Shown here piece after piece: positions 29,029 through 38,691 of a stretch of DNA of 64,000 bases. Source of the DNA: Paragorgia papillata. Lineage: Eukaryota; Cnidaria; Anthozoa; Scleralcyonacea; Coralliidae. A program made the position numbers and the translations under genes. Numbering within the stretch: position 1 is the first letter of the stretch; the number at the start of each line of letters is the position of its first letter. The notes beneath the pieces were generated by a model. It had not been told where the DNA came from and searched no databases. It saw only the letters and a program-made list of their open reading frames with translations. Location of the stretch: NCBI GenBank assembly GCA_035771165.1, contig JAWNZC010000121.1:1021001-1085000 (forward strand), in the 5' to 3' direction.

Positions 29029-32000
29029 ATGGATCGCGCATGTCGAACTACTGTTCCAGGTATGTATAATACTATATATTTTACTATACAACTCTTTAGG
29101 TCGGGTTTATTAGTAATAATTAAGTAATAATGAAGATTGTGGACTTCATTTAGGAAATCCTAGAACTCTAGGTTTCTACTGGTTTAAGGGCATTTTTTTT
29201 AGAAGTTTTGGCTGAGCTGAGCATTGGATAAGCCATAAACGTACGTGTTTTGGAATCTTCGAACTGTTTACGAACTACAGCTTTTGATGTTTATCGTCAC
29301 GAGGGTTGTATGTACGTCATCAATAGGCAGATAATAGCACAAACAAGCGCGTGCAGGGTATAACACTCGCCGCCAAAGACCAGCTGATTCGAGCTCTGGT
29401 TTCATTCAATCTTTGTGGGCTTTTTGTGGCAAAGTATCTGCTCTCTAGAGTCTGGCGGTTCTAAAGGGACCAAGGGCAAGGCCAGGACAACATCTCTCGC
29501 GCTCGATTTCGTGAGCTACGTCACGCGAGATCATTATCACGCAACTTGTCATGTCAGCAAGAAAGCGCCCTTGTGTCAGCACGTCTCATGACAAGACCTG
29601 AAAATGACTGGCGAAACTCATTTGGCAAGAAGAGTACACCCTCCACACTTAAAGCTAATTTGGGGCTCACTTTATGTCACATAACACCCAAGTTATTTTG
29701 TAAAAGAAAATATATATAGCCGTGTTATCGAACCGTTGTAAAATGTGTTGACGGCCACGCTGTCACTGAAATCTGAATATTCGATAGACAACACATTTGG
29801 CCTTGATTTGCCATGGTTTGCTCGTTTAGGACTTAAATTAAAAGCCTTCGAGCGTTAAACGAAATCAAAGGACAGAAAGCAATCCACTCCTAGTCTGGTT
29901 TTTGTAATTTGTTACTTACATTTTGATGATTAAGTGTTCAATATTTCAAGAGATCCGATAGAGCATGCATCTTGTTAACAAATTCGAAGCTTGCAACTCA
30001 ATATTTCAAAATATAGAATTTTAGATTAAAGATATGAAAACTGTATGCAATATGGGTTTTAATATTTTTAATTAAAAGCTTAAGCCATGAAACGTGACCC
30101 TATAAAAAATTGGACATTAATCTTTCATGCACTGGAATTAAAATACATATCCTACCCCCCTACCCTACCCCCCACGAAAAAATCACCTGCGTAACACCAT
30201 GCACTCGAGATGTGTTCAAATTTCCTTTTATGGTCATGGTGTCACGGGCGTTCCCTCATATCAATTTTTTATCGGAGTTGTTTGTTGAAGTTTTGGCAAA
30301 ACATCAGCATTTTAGTTATCATCATTGTCAGCAGAATTATAACAAACAGTTTTGAAACCTGATAAAGTATATATAGAGAGTCAACGGTATCTCTCTTTTG
30401 CGACTTGGCCAAAGTATTTTAAAGCTGTTTAAAGGCCTGGCCAAACGCTTTCAACATTTCATGCAACATCGTTCAACATTGTTGAACGCATGTTGAACGA
30501 AAATTCGAACATGTTCAAATTTCGTTCAACACCATTCAACAACGTTCAACATCATTCAACAGGGTGGCCAAACGCTTTCAACATGTTGAATCACGGTTGA
30601 ATTCAACAATGTTGAACGATGTTGAATGAAATGTTGAAAGCGTTTGGCCAGGTCTTAAGTGAAATGTGTTTACAGAAACAAAATTGTCCTAACATCATAC
30701 AAAAACACAAAAGAGATAATAGAAACCTGCATGAAAATACGGATGGGCAAAATTAAAGCGAGAGTGAAAGGGATTGGAAATGTTGGCAAGCAAGTTATGG
30801 TCAATTTGTGTAAAAAACGTGTGGTCTGAAAGGTTCAAAAATCCTTCATATAGTTGTTACGTGACTCGTCTTTCATAATCGAATTAATGTAGAGCTTTAA
30901 TTTTGAAGTTTACAGCTCAGAATTTCAAAGTAAGACAACTGAGGCTGAAATGGCCTGACAAAGGTCTTTTAAGCGTGCCCAAGTTAGGAGAAACGGAAAC
31001 TCCTTAAACAAGAATTAAAAAAACTCTTGCAAAGATCGTGTAACTGATGAATGTAAGATCAACAAAATTCTACTATGTACTTTTTCTGATCTTCGATGTT
31101 TTCCTATTTTGAATTGATCGTAGATAAAACAAAGACACGTTTTAGTACTAACATGTGCCATTTGGATATTTTTAGTAAAGCAATATTGCTTGTGTTTACG
31201 AATTAGGGTAGATCACGTGGCACAAAAAAGCCAATCATTCAGCGTCGGTCACGGGGGCTTTCTGATGCCTAGCTTTAATACCTTTAGCTCTCTGATTTCT
31301 TGTTGTTCCGTACAGAAAGCGGTAGATAATTAATAAATTTGGCTTTAAGAATCCAATTCTTTGTCAGTTTTCGCTACGCCGACCAATTCCTTTTAAGATT
31401 GATTGTATCCGATTGTTTTACAAAGCCTGTGTATATTTAGTTGATTGTTTGCGAAAAACGAGGGCTTGGTAATTACGTCAGAATATTATTATTTAATACT
31501 TAATGCACTTGTCACGTTTAAAAATAAGATCAAAACAGGTGTCAAAGCTTCCTTCATGTCACGTTTACAATTAAAATTGGAAAGCGTTTGAAATAAAATA
31601 CTTAAACCAATACCAGCGGCAATACGAACTCAATATAATATCTATTTATATAAAAATTAACAATAAATGCATTAATCATGTTTCAACCAAAATGCCAACC
31701 TCGTTCCCAGGGCCTTCTCAATGCAACATCAAAACATATAGTCTAACGAAGTAGGGACGAGTAACTAAATTATATATGTATTTTCAAAAGCAATATATTA
31801 TGTAGTTTTTAACAGTTTTGGGGTATTGGGTTTAGTGAAATGTTAGAATGCAGTAAACACACTAGTGGGTCAGGTTAGTGTATAAGCTTAAGCGGTAACA
31901 CGCTAGTCGATCACTAGGTTAGTTTATAAGCTAGGCAGTAAACACACTAGTGGGTCAGGTTAGTGATAATCTAGGCAGTAAACACACTAGTTGGTCAGGT

Positions 32001-33417
32001 TAGTGATAAGCTAGGCAGTAAACACACTAGTGGGTCAGGTTAGTGTATAAGCTAGGCAGTAAATACACTAGTTGGTCAGGTTAGTGATAAGCTAGGCAGT
32101 AAACACACTAGTTGGTCAGGTTAGTGTATAAGCTAGGCAGTAAACACGCTAGTGGGTCAGGTTAGTGTATACGTTAGGCAGTAAGCACACTATAGTGGGT
32201 CAAGTTAGTTAGTGTATACGTTAGGCAGTAAGCACACTAGTGGGTCAGGTTAGTGATAAGCTAGGCAGTAAACACACTAGTGGATCACTAGGTTAGTGTA
32301 TAAGTTAGGCAGTAAGCACACTAGTGGATCAGGTTAGCTCAAATGCAAGAGGTCTTGTTAGGACAGATGGATGAACGGATAGATGGTGGATGGACGGATG
32401 ATTAATGTACATTCAATTTTAGGTTTGGGCCGCAGCTATTTCAGCGAGCCTAACATTCGCCACAAACTCGAGTTGCCTGAAGAGAGGCCGCCATTGTTCA
32501 ACGACTTCTCTATGTACAGTCAGAATGTAGGCGACTGGGTTAAGCGAAGCATCATGGGCGACATGACCCAAGGAATGCACGCTGAAGCAATGACTTGCTT
32601 GCCGCAGCCATCATGCAATGGATGCTATCAAACCGACAGACGACCAAGAGACGAAATGGAAAACTACTGGTTGATGCAAAAAACACAGCAAATTGCCCAG
32701 TCACGTAGCGATGATGGTTGCACGTGTGTCCAGTATACACCAGACGTACCTGTACCTCGTTGCACGTGTCAGTTTCCTGAAGAGCACGCCAAAATCAAAC
32801 TCGAGAACCTAACAGCCGGGAAACAGAACTGCTATAGGACTCAGAGTGCTAACCAGGATGTATGGATGAACGAGCTGTTGGATATTGAGTCACAGAACGA
32901 GCGCCTGCAGAAAGAAAAACTAATCCAATCCCTCGCCGTCCCTGATCTATCCCTAGAGTATCCGCACTACATGGGTTACCACGACGAGAGTAGTATTTAT
33001 GAACAAGAACAAGCGCCCATGCCGTTGATCAACAACTTGCCGGAGAAGCCAACTGGATTGTCGACGTTCCAACGAGTCCCAAAGAGTACAAACGGTAGCG
33101 CGGACGCGAGCCCTGTCAACTCGCCCAAACCACCACAAAAGGCCAAGTCTTCCCGACCACGTCTTTGTCACTTTTTGCTTGAGCTGTTGGCCAACCCTCA
33201 GCAGTACTCGGACGTGGTCGAGTGGGTGGATAAGGAGAAAGGAGTGTTCAAGTTCCTGAATTCTTCCGAGGTGGCGTCACAGTGGGGGCGAAGACGAAAT
33301 AAACCCCATATGAAGTATGAGAACTTCGCCCGTTCCCTGCGCACTTACATAGCCAAGGGAATCCTGACGAAACCCCGAAGCAAGCTCGTGTATCGTTTTA
33401 CGAATAAAGTATACTAA
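29029..33417 (+). CDS. ETS-domain transcription factor, two coding exons
   Basis: Exon 1 coding part 29029-29059 (MDRACRTTVP plus one base, AG acceptor at 29004-29005, donor CCAG|GTATGT) joins exon 2 at 32423-33417 (acceptor TTTTAG) in phase 1, giving 341 aa. The C-terminal 87 residues form a complete ETS winged helix: CHFLLELLANPQQYSD, WVDKEKGVFKFLNSSEVA, QWGRRRNKPHMKYENFARSL and KLVYRF. The two DNA-contacting arginines of helix 3 (FARSLR) are present. The usual YYY after them is replaced by TYI, as in SPI/PU.1-type proteins, while WVDKEKGVFKF and NKPxMxY recall SPDEF/ESE-type factors. There is no Pointed domain; residues of the middle region are Cys-rich (CNGC, CTCVQ, CTCQF). It is a nuclear sequence-specific regulator binding GGAA cores; the subfamily is uncertain. 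The intron holds a minisatellite and a MITE. Confidence 0.9.
30433..30655. mobile_element. ~223-bp foldback MITE with TTAA target (AGGCCTGGCCAAACGC ends)
   Basis: AGGCCTGGCCAAACGCTTTCAACAT and its complement form the ends, next to TTAA on each side (30429-30432; 30655-30658). The interior is GTTGAACGATGTTGAA-type repeats in both orientations. It lies in the ETS intron. Confidence 0.85.
31858..32340. repeat. ~40-45-bp minisatellite in ETS intron, about 12 units
   Basis: The repeated unit contains AGGCAGTAAACACACTAGTGG and GTCAGGTTAGTG(TATA)AGCT, with variable internal length. It stops about 80 bp before the exon 2 acceptor. Confidence 0.92.
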
Positions 33418-33866
33418 GGTTCACTCTTCCTAGTTTAACGCTGGTCGTTAAGCCTAAACCAAGTATTTATACCCTTAGAGTGTTCACTCTGACTTTGCTT
33501 ACACCAAGTAGTACACAGTAATCTCCAAAGACCACAAAGTACACTTAAGGTTGTGTTCCGCAAAAAAATTTCTATTCTATTTATACCAAATGATTTTAAG
33601 ATGAACGTTTAGTTATTTGTGGGACGCTGCATTCATTTGCATTCAAAGAGAGCATTTTGCTTTCAACTTTCCTTGCTTTGGACCCGCGAGAAACATTTAA
33701 TATAATTTTGTAGTAATTATATCATGTAGTTTACGACAACTCGAAGTTTCCGTTGTTCGGTAAATTTTTTCGAGAAGAATTGGTAACCTTAATACCATTG
33801 TTCGTGTATCTTAATAAGCACGTGAAGCTTCAAGTTCGCTCGCGGTAAAGCTCGCAGTGAACTTTT
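33418..33866. other. 3' flank/UTR of the ETS gene
   Basis: Non-coding. The only AATAAA nearby (33403-33408) lies before the stop, so the poly(A) signal was not located. Confidence 0.4.
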
Positions 33867-33932
33867 TACGATGTCTCTAGATGTACCTAGTATGTCCCTG
33901 GCAAATACCTAGTATGACCCTAGATGTACCTA
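33867..33932. repeat. GATGTACCTAGTATGTCCCTGG minisatellite, left part
   Basis: The few ~20-bp units here continue at 37942-38320. They were separated by the 4-kb element inserted at the TA of the unit. Confidence 0.9.
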
Positions 33933-34202
33933 CAATCAGTGCATTTATTCGTTGAAACGCTTCATACAAATGATCCTTCAATTCCTTACTAATTTAAAAT
34001 TTTCTATTCCCCCCCCCCCTCCCCCCCCCCGTTCAATGTTGCAATGTTGATGATGGCAATGAAAGAATATGCCTTTAACATTTCTTAAAGATATGAAAAT
34101 GGAAAATTAAGCTCAAATCAACATTGAATTGGGGGGGGGGGGGGGGTGGGGGGGATGCACCAGTTGAATTTCCTTTCGTTTCAACATTTTTTGCACTGAT
34201 TG
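33933..34202. repeat. Left 270-bp terminal repeat
   Basis: It has CAATCAGTGCA at the outer end and TGCACTGATTG at the inner end, with (C)n and (G)n tracts (34012-34030, 34132-34154) inside. It is nearly identical, in the same orientation, to 37677-37941. Only the outer end touches TA, so it is not a separate MITE insertion with its own target duplication. Confidence 0.92.
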
Positions 34203-34448
34203 TCTGAATTGAAAATTACCCAAATGGCGCAATAATGTGAAAGCAAAATCATATTTAACGTTTTCATGGAGAATAATCTTTTTAAATTTTTATTAATTAA
34301 TACTCATATATTTTTAAAAACTATTTAGTCGTTAACAAGGTATACGTTTACTTTCATTTTTCACAAATGTTTTATTACTTATTCACTAAAATGTGCATGG
34401 GCGTATGCAGAACTGTGAGCTGTGTGTCACGTGGAAACCAACAATGGA

Positions 34449-35927
34449 ATGTTATACACGCAATTAATTCGTAAACCGCAATTTAATCGCAACTATACAC
34501 TTATGGAGTATCTCTCTGAGTATCATAGCGATAGTTCTTCAACAAATTCTGAAGCAGAAGAATTGCGTTCTCGTGACAATCGACAAGTGTATCTAGTAAC
34601 TTATAGCCAGGCAAACACCGAAAAGTTTCCAACCAGGGAATCTTTTGCCAACGCCGTTGTTGCTTCTTTCTCATGCGGTACCGCCAAAGTAAAACACTGG
34701 TGTTGTTCAAAAGAATCACACAAAAGATCTGGGGTTCATTACCACCTGTGCTTGAAGCTAGACCGAGTTCAACGATGGCTACCTTCGAAGAGATATCTAG
34801 GGCAGCATCATGGCATTTCAGTGCATTTTTCCACCGTCCATGCAAATTATTACACGGCGTGGAAGTATGTAACGAAAGAAGATAGCACCTTTCAAGAAAG
34901 TGATAATCACCCAGATTTGAGAGATAGTAAAGGCCCATCAACAACAAAAGCTCATGAAGCCATTCAGAGACGAAGGAATAAGAGAGTGCGCGACAACGAA
35001 CTTCGAAATAGTGGAGAAGAGCAGTCGGAGGGAGAAATGGGAGAATGCATACATGCAAAGGGGCAAAATAAAGGGGTTTCGAAAAAGCGGAAACGTCTCA
35101 GTGCTTTCCAGGTTTCCGAAATTATAATATCTCAAAATCTTCGTGACAGAACAGCTTTGTTAGCTTTTGCAAATATGCAGAAACGTGAGGGGAAAACTGA
35201 TTTGGCAGAGTTCATTATCAATCGGGGCAGTAAAGTTGTTAACGAACTATTGAGTAATGCCTGGGAGATGGCCAACGCAGAAGTCATGCAAAAGCGGAAG
35301 GAGAAATCACGCATGGACTTGTTGCGCATTGCATATGCGGAGAAGTGTATTTGTCAGGAAGAAAGGGAGTGGATGGCTTGTGCTGTAGAACTTTTGGCCA
35401 ACAATGGAATTTCTGAAGAGGCATTTGTTAACAGTACGAGAGAGCTGCTGGAAAAGGGAAGAGGAAAATATCGCAATATAATGTTGACGGGGCCGGCAAA
35501 CTGCGGTAAAACATTTCTCTTAAATCCGTTGAACAAAATTTACGAGACTTTTACCAATCCCGCATCCACTAGTTTTGCCTGGGTCGGCGCGGAGAAAGCT
35601 GAAATAATTTTTCTCAATGACTTCAGGTGGTCTCCACAGATCATAGCGTGGCATGATCTCCTTCTCATGTTAGAAGGTCAGTTAGTGCATTTGCCGGCGC
35701 CCAAATCCCACTTCGCTAAAGACGGCGTGTTCGATAGAGATACGCCAATATTTTGTACCGGCAAGCGGCCTTTGGTTTATGTTCGAAACGGCGGGGTCGA
35801 TGAACGAGAAACAGAAATGATGGCTGTGCGATGGAAGGTTTTTAACTTCTACCGACAGATCCCCTGTAGCGAGCAAAAGGAGATTACTGCTTGTCCTTCC
35901 TGTTTTGCGCGTCTTATACTTCAATGA
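34449..35927 (+). CDS. Rep-like HUH endonuclease / SF3 helicase, intact
   Basis: 492 codons from the first ATG (34449); ATG 34503 is an alternative. Going upstream the frame opens only with non-ATG codons. The N-terminal HUH nuclease has motif I YLVTYSQ (residues 48-54), motif II HYHLCL (97-102, the metal-binding H-x-H) and motif III YVTK (140-143), with Tyr as the nicking nucleophile. A Lys/Arg-rich linker (about 170-225) may be a nuclear signal. The SF3 helicase has Walker A GPANCGKT (348-355), Walker B-like IIFLNDF (386-392) and motif C-like IFCTGKR (434-440, Thr-Gly where many have Ser-Asn). The C-terminus has a CPSC pair. This is the architecture of CRESS-DNA virus replication initiators, which nick an origin and unwind DNA. 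All key residues are present with no stops, unlike most endogenised viral copies. A parvovirus NS1-like origin is possible but the YVTK motif favours CRESS Rep. Confidence 0.85.
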   Translation: MLYTQLIRKPQFNRNYTLMEYLSEYHSDSSSTNSEAEELRSRDNRQVYLVTYSQANTEKFPTRESFANAVVASFSCGTAKVKHWCCSKESHKRSGVHYHLCLKLDRVQRWLPSKRYLGQHHGISVHFSTVHANYYTAWKYVTKEDSTFQESDNHPDLRDSKGPSTTKAHEAIQRRRNKRVRDNELRNSGEEQSEGEMGECIHAKGQNKGVSKKRKRLSAFQVSEIIISQNLRDRTALLAFANMQKREGKTDLAEFIINRGSKVVNELLSNAWEMANAEVMQKRKEKSRMDLLRIAYAEKCICQEEREWMACAVELLANNGISEEAFVNSTRELLEKGRGKYRNIMLTGPANCGKTFLLNPLNKIYETFTNPASTSFAWVGAEKAEIIFLNDFRWSPQIIAWHDLLLMLEGQLVHLPAPKSHFAKDGVFDRDTPIFCTGKRPLVYVRNGGVDERETEMMAVRWKVFNFYRQIPCSEQKEITACPSCFARLILQ

Positions 35928-36019
35928 CATTATTAGGTAAACTTAGGCTGTTAGGCAGAGAAATTGGGGACAAGAACTGGTTTATTTAAACTTAGAGCAA
36001 TATATGTAATATATTGACG

Positions 36020-36200
36020 CACTTTACCACCCTTCCTGACGGTTTTATCTCACTTTACCACAGTTTACCACACTTTACCATTTTCCAGCATTTAATAAGA
36101 TTATTTGCTTTGTGTCTTTATTACTGAGCGGTAAAGTGTGGTAAAGTGTGGTAAAGTGTGGTAAAGTGTAGTTTTTTTAAGTCTATCCACGGTAAAGTGT
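36020..36200. promoter_or_regulatory. Iteron-bearing stem-loop, candidate replication origin
   Basis: GGTAAAGTGT occurs in tandem at 36130, 36140, 36150, 36160 and again at 36191. Its complement (CACTTTACCA or near) occurs at 36020, 36051, 36061 (one change) and 36071. The two arms can pair over about 30 bp around a 49-base loop (36081-36129). The loop contains CTTTATTAC at 36116-36124, one mismatch from the CRESS consensus NANTATTAC. Ten-base spacing puts iterons on one helix face, as for Rep binding sites. It lies between the convergent Rep and transposase genes. Confidence 0.6.
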
Positions 36201-36360
36201 GCGCAAGTGAAAGCTCTTTCCCTGTAAAATGATTTACATACACAAATCACTTTCAAATGTTGTAAGTTCCGTTTTTTACGTCATTTTGTTATAAATATAT
36301 ATCCTATATATATAGGGAAAGACATTGTGCAACTTGACACCACTCATTAACTCAAGATAT

Positions 36361-36366
36361 TTTATT
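36361..36366 (-). terminator. Polyadenylation signal of the transposase gene
   Basis: AATAAA on the minus strand lies about 32 bases past the stop codon (36398-36400). Confidence 0.5.
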
Positions 36367-36397
36367 GAATATTTCCTTCAAGTGTGTAATGACAATA

Positions 36398-37486
36398 TCA
36401 ATATTTTATGCGTCTTCCCTTGGAGTTAACGATATCTCTTATTCTCTTAGACATTGAAGAAATAGTTTTATCTATGTACTCTTTTGATACGGACCAGACA
36501 TTATATTTTACAGCGTCTGTAAATTGTTCCCAAGTCTGATGCGTGATGTTATTCTCTCGAATTTGTGCTTGTAAACGTTTCCTCACGATATGAAACATAT
36601 TTTCGATAGGGTTGATATCAGGGGATCTTGCTGGAATGCCTACCATTGTAGCACCAATTTCTGTCATGGCATCCTTTGCTTTCTTTGACGTTTGTGATGG
36701 GTCGTTGTCCATTACAAACAACTTTGGCTCATTTGACGTCTTTCCTGCTATCTCAAATAGCGTTGGGAAGTTTCTTCTCACAAATTGCGCAAAGAAGGAC
36801 CCGTTCATTTTCTCGTAAGGCTCCGCACATATTACACCTTTTCCGTAGGCTATTGCAACTATTAAATGCAGTCTCTTTCCCCCTGCCAGATCCTTACTTC
36901 CTTTTGTTGTGATTGTTAACCCCTCATTCCTTTTGCGCCATATTTTCCCTTTTGGTTTCAATGCATCACTCATCGGATTAGCTTTGTAAACGAAAGATAC
37001 TCCGTCCAAGTAAAAGGCCACGTCACTTTTCCAATAAGACTCATCTTTTTTTAACATATTTCGAGCAAATTTTTGACGTCGTTTGTAGTCTTTTTCTGTC
37101 AAAATACCTTTTCTCCTTGTCTGTAAAAATTTGTATCCAAATTTCTGTATGTTGTTCACAAACGTTCTGTACTTGGCCGCGTTAGGAGAAATGCCACTCT
37201 CTTGCACTACCTCCATAACAGTAAAATTGGCATGTTCTTTCCTTAACTTTATTATACTTCGCTTAAGTTTTCTCTTGTCACGCAAACTTAAACATTCAGG
37301 CCAGCCACGTTTCCTTTTCCCTTTTGTTTTTGGATCTGTAACTTGCTTTTCTTGTACTGCTCTCCAAGCACTTGCCTTTGACATATTTGTCTTTCTCCCT
37401 ATCTCCGCAAACGAATATTTTTTTTCTAGCCAAAGAAATTTTGCCAATGCAAGCTGTTTTCCGCTCAAATATTGTTTAAAAACCAT
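36398..37486 (-). CDS. Tc1/mariner-IS630-type DD34E transposase, intact
   Basis: The 362-codon ORF has a true ATG at 37484-37486. The N-terminus (1-60) has a helix-turn-helix (FAEIGRKTNMSKASAWRAV) and a basic KGKRKRGWP linker; a second HTH-like region follows (FTVMEVVQESGIS, about 88-100). The catalytic core has FYLDGVSF (D161), FVMDNDPSQ (D260) and RSPDINPIEN (E295), that is 34 residues between the second Asp and the Glu. Full length and uninterrupted, it is predicted to cut and paste elements at TA targets. It faces the Rep gene tail-to-tail within the same TA-bounded element. The subfamily within IS630-Tc1-mariner is not resolved. Confidence 0.93.
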   Translation of the reverse strand: MVFKQYLSGKQLALAKFLWLEKKYSFAEIGRKTNMSKASAWRAVQEKQVTDPKTKGKRKRGWPECLSLRDKRKLKRSIIKLRKEHANFTVMEVVQESGISPNAAKYRTFVNNIQKFGYKFLQTRRKGILTEKDYKRRQKFARNMLKKDESYWKSDVAFYLDGVSFVYKANPMSDALKPKGKIWRKRNEGLTITTKGSKDLAGGKRLHLIVAIAYGKGVICAEPYEKMNGSFFAQFVRRNFPTLFEIAGKTSNEPKLFVMDNDPSQTSKKAKDAMTEIGATMVGIPARSPDINPIENMFHIVRKRLQAQIRENNITHQTWEQFTDAVKYNVWSVSKEYIDKTISSMSKRIRDIVNSKGRRIKY

Positions 37487-37676
37487 ATTGGACGTTTATG
37501 TAATTTCACAATAATGGTATCATGACGTCATCTAATCAATTAAAATTAATTTTTTTTTGAATTTCGTTAATGTTACACTTTAATTACATGCACCGATTAG
37601 TTTGGTAAGCGAAGCGTACATAATGCGACAAATACAGGGCATTGATCATTCGAGAATGTATGAACTGATTTTCAGA

Positions 37677-37941
37677 CAATCAGTGCATTTATTCGTTGAA
37701 ACGCTTCATACAAATGATCCTTCAATTCCTTACTAATTTAAAATTTTCTATTCCCCCCCCCCTCCCCCCCCCGTTCAATGTTGCAATGTTGATGATGGCA
37801 ATGAAAGAATATGCCTTTAACATTTCTTAAAGATATGAAAATGGAAAATTAAGCTCAAATCAACATTGAATTGGGGGGGGGGGGGGGGGGGGGATGCACC
37901 AGTTGAATTTCCTTTCGTTTCAACATTTTTTGCACTGATTG
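37677..37941. repeat. Right 265-bp terminal repeat
   Basis: A near-identical direct copy of 33933-34202, differing mainly in the lengths of its C and G tracts. Its inner edge TTCAGA|CAATCAG mirrors the inner edge of the left repeat (GATTG|TCTGAA). Confidence 0.92.
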
Positions 37942-38320
37942 TAGTATGACCCTGGGATGATGTATCTAGATGTACCTAGTATGTCCCTAGATGTACCTAG
38001 TATTTTCCTGGGATGTACCTAGATGTACCATGTATGTCCCTGGGATGTACCTAAATGTCCCTAGTATGTCCCAAGATGTACCTAGTATGTCCCTGGGATG
38101 TACCTAGTATGTCCCTGGTATGCACCTAGATGTACCTAGTATGTTCATGGGATGTACCTAGTACGTCCCAAGATGTACCTAGTGTGTCCCAAGATGTACC
38201 TAGTATGTCCCTGGGATGTACCTAGATATACCTAGTATGTCAATGGCTTGTACCTAGATGCACCTAGTACGTCCCAAGATGTACCTAGTGTGTCCCTGGG
38301 TTGTACCTTGTACCTCAATA
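37942..38320. repeat. GATGTACCTAGTATGTCCCTGG minisatellite, main part
   Basis: About 17-20 imperfect ~20-bp units alternate ATGTACCTAG with TATGTCCCTGGG. Confidence 0.9.
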
Positions 38321-38690
38321 TCTCGCAATCTCTAATTTAGTTGAGCAATATCGCTTGCGAGCTTCTAGTTATTTGCTGCTTACGTTTCGGTATTTACAAT
38401 GTAAAGACATATGACAAAGTGGCCAAGCTGGTCTTCATGTGCCAAATATAAGATTTTATAGTATAGTATTGTATTGTAATGTGTGTTTGTAGTGCTGAAA
38501 AAGCAATTAGAACATGTATGTTGATTGTTCAACGAAATAGAATTTTGAAATCTTTGTGCTTCTCAGAGTCGTTTTTATACACTATTTATATATTACAATA
38601 TTTGTAATGAAGTAAACACAATCTGCGCTACTTTCGAAAACAAATCCCATTTGTGACCTGGTAGACGTTGTGTCCTCCTACCACTTAGGA
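38321..38690. other. Unassigned DNA
   Basis: No recognisable feature. Confidence 0.4.
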
Positions 38691-38691
38691 G

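Larger units (their letters stand above)
33933..37941. mobile_element. 4009-bp composite element: CRESS-like Rep + DD34E transposase
   Basis: The ends read CAATCAGTGCATTT and ...TGCACTGATTG, and TA flanks both (33931-33932, 37942-37943). The flanking minisatellite rejoined through one TA gives the ordinary unit GATGTACCTAGTATG, so the boundaries are exact. The two ends each hold a 265-270-bp copy of the same sequence in direct orientation, each itself beginning and ending with the CAATCAGTGCA inverted repeat. The inside carries convergent Rep (plus) and transposase (minus) genes and an iteron-rich stem-loop between them. A TA duplication and DD34E enzyme fit Tc1/mariner/IS630 transposition. 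Rep and iterons suggest a rolling-circle stage. That both genes serve one element is inference from the shared boundaries. Confidence 0.88.

Noticed and set aside
28870..29127. 85-aa ORF as a separate protein
   Set aside because: It contains the ETS start exon in another frame context; the good acceptor and donor around 29006-29059 explain the region.
34449..35927. Parvovirus NS1 as the source of the Rep-like gene
   Set aside because: The motif III YxxK and motif I YLVTYSQ pattern and the short N-terminal nuclease fit CRESS Rep better. Not fully excluded without a tree.
35002..35930. Minus-strand ORFs opposite the Rep gene
   Set aside because: Shadows of the Rep reading frame without any recognisable motif.
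36020..36200. Simple minisatellite without function
   Set aside because: The opposite orientation of the iterons on two stem arms, precise 10-bp spacing and a TTAC-containing loop argue for more than a random tandem repeat, though function is unproven.
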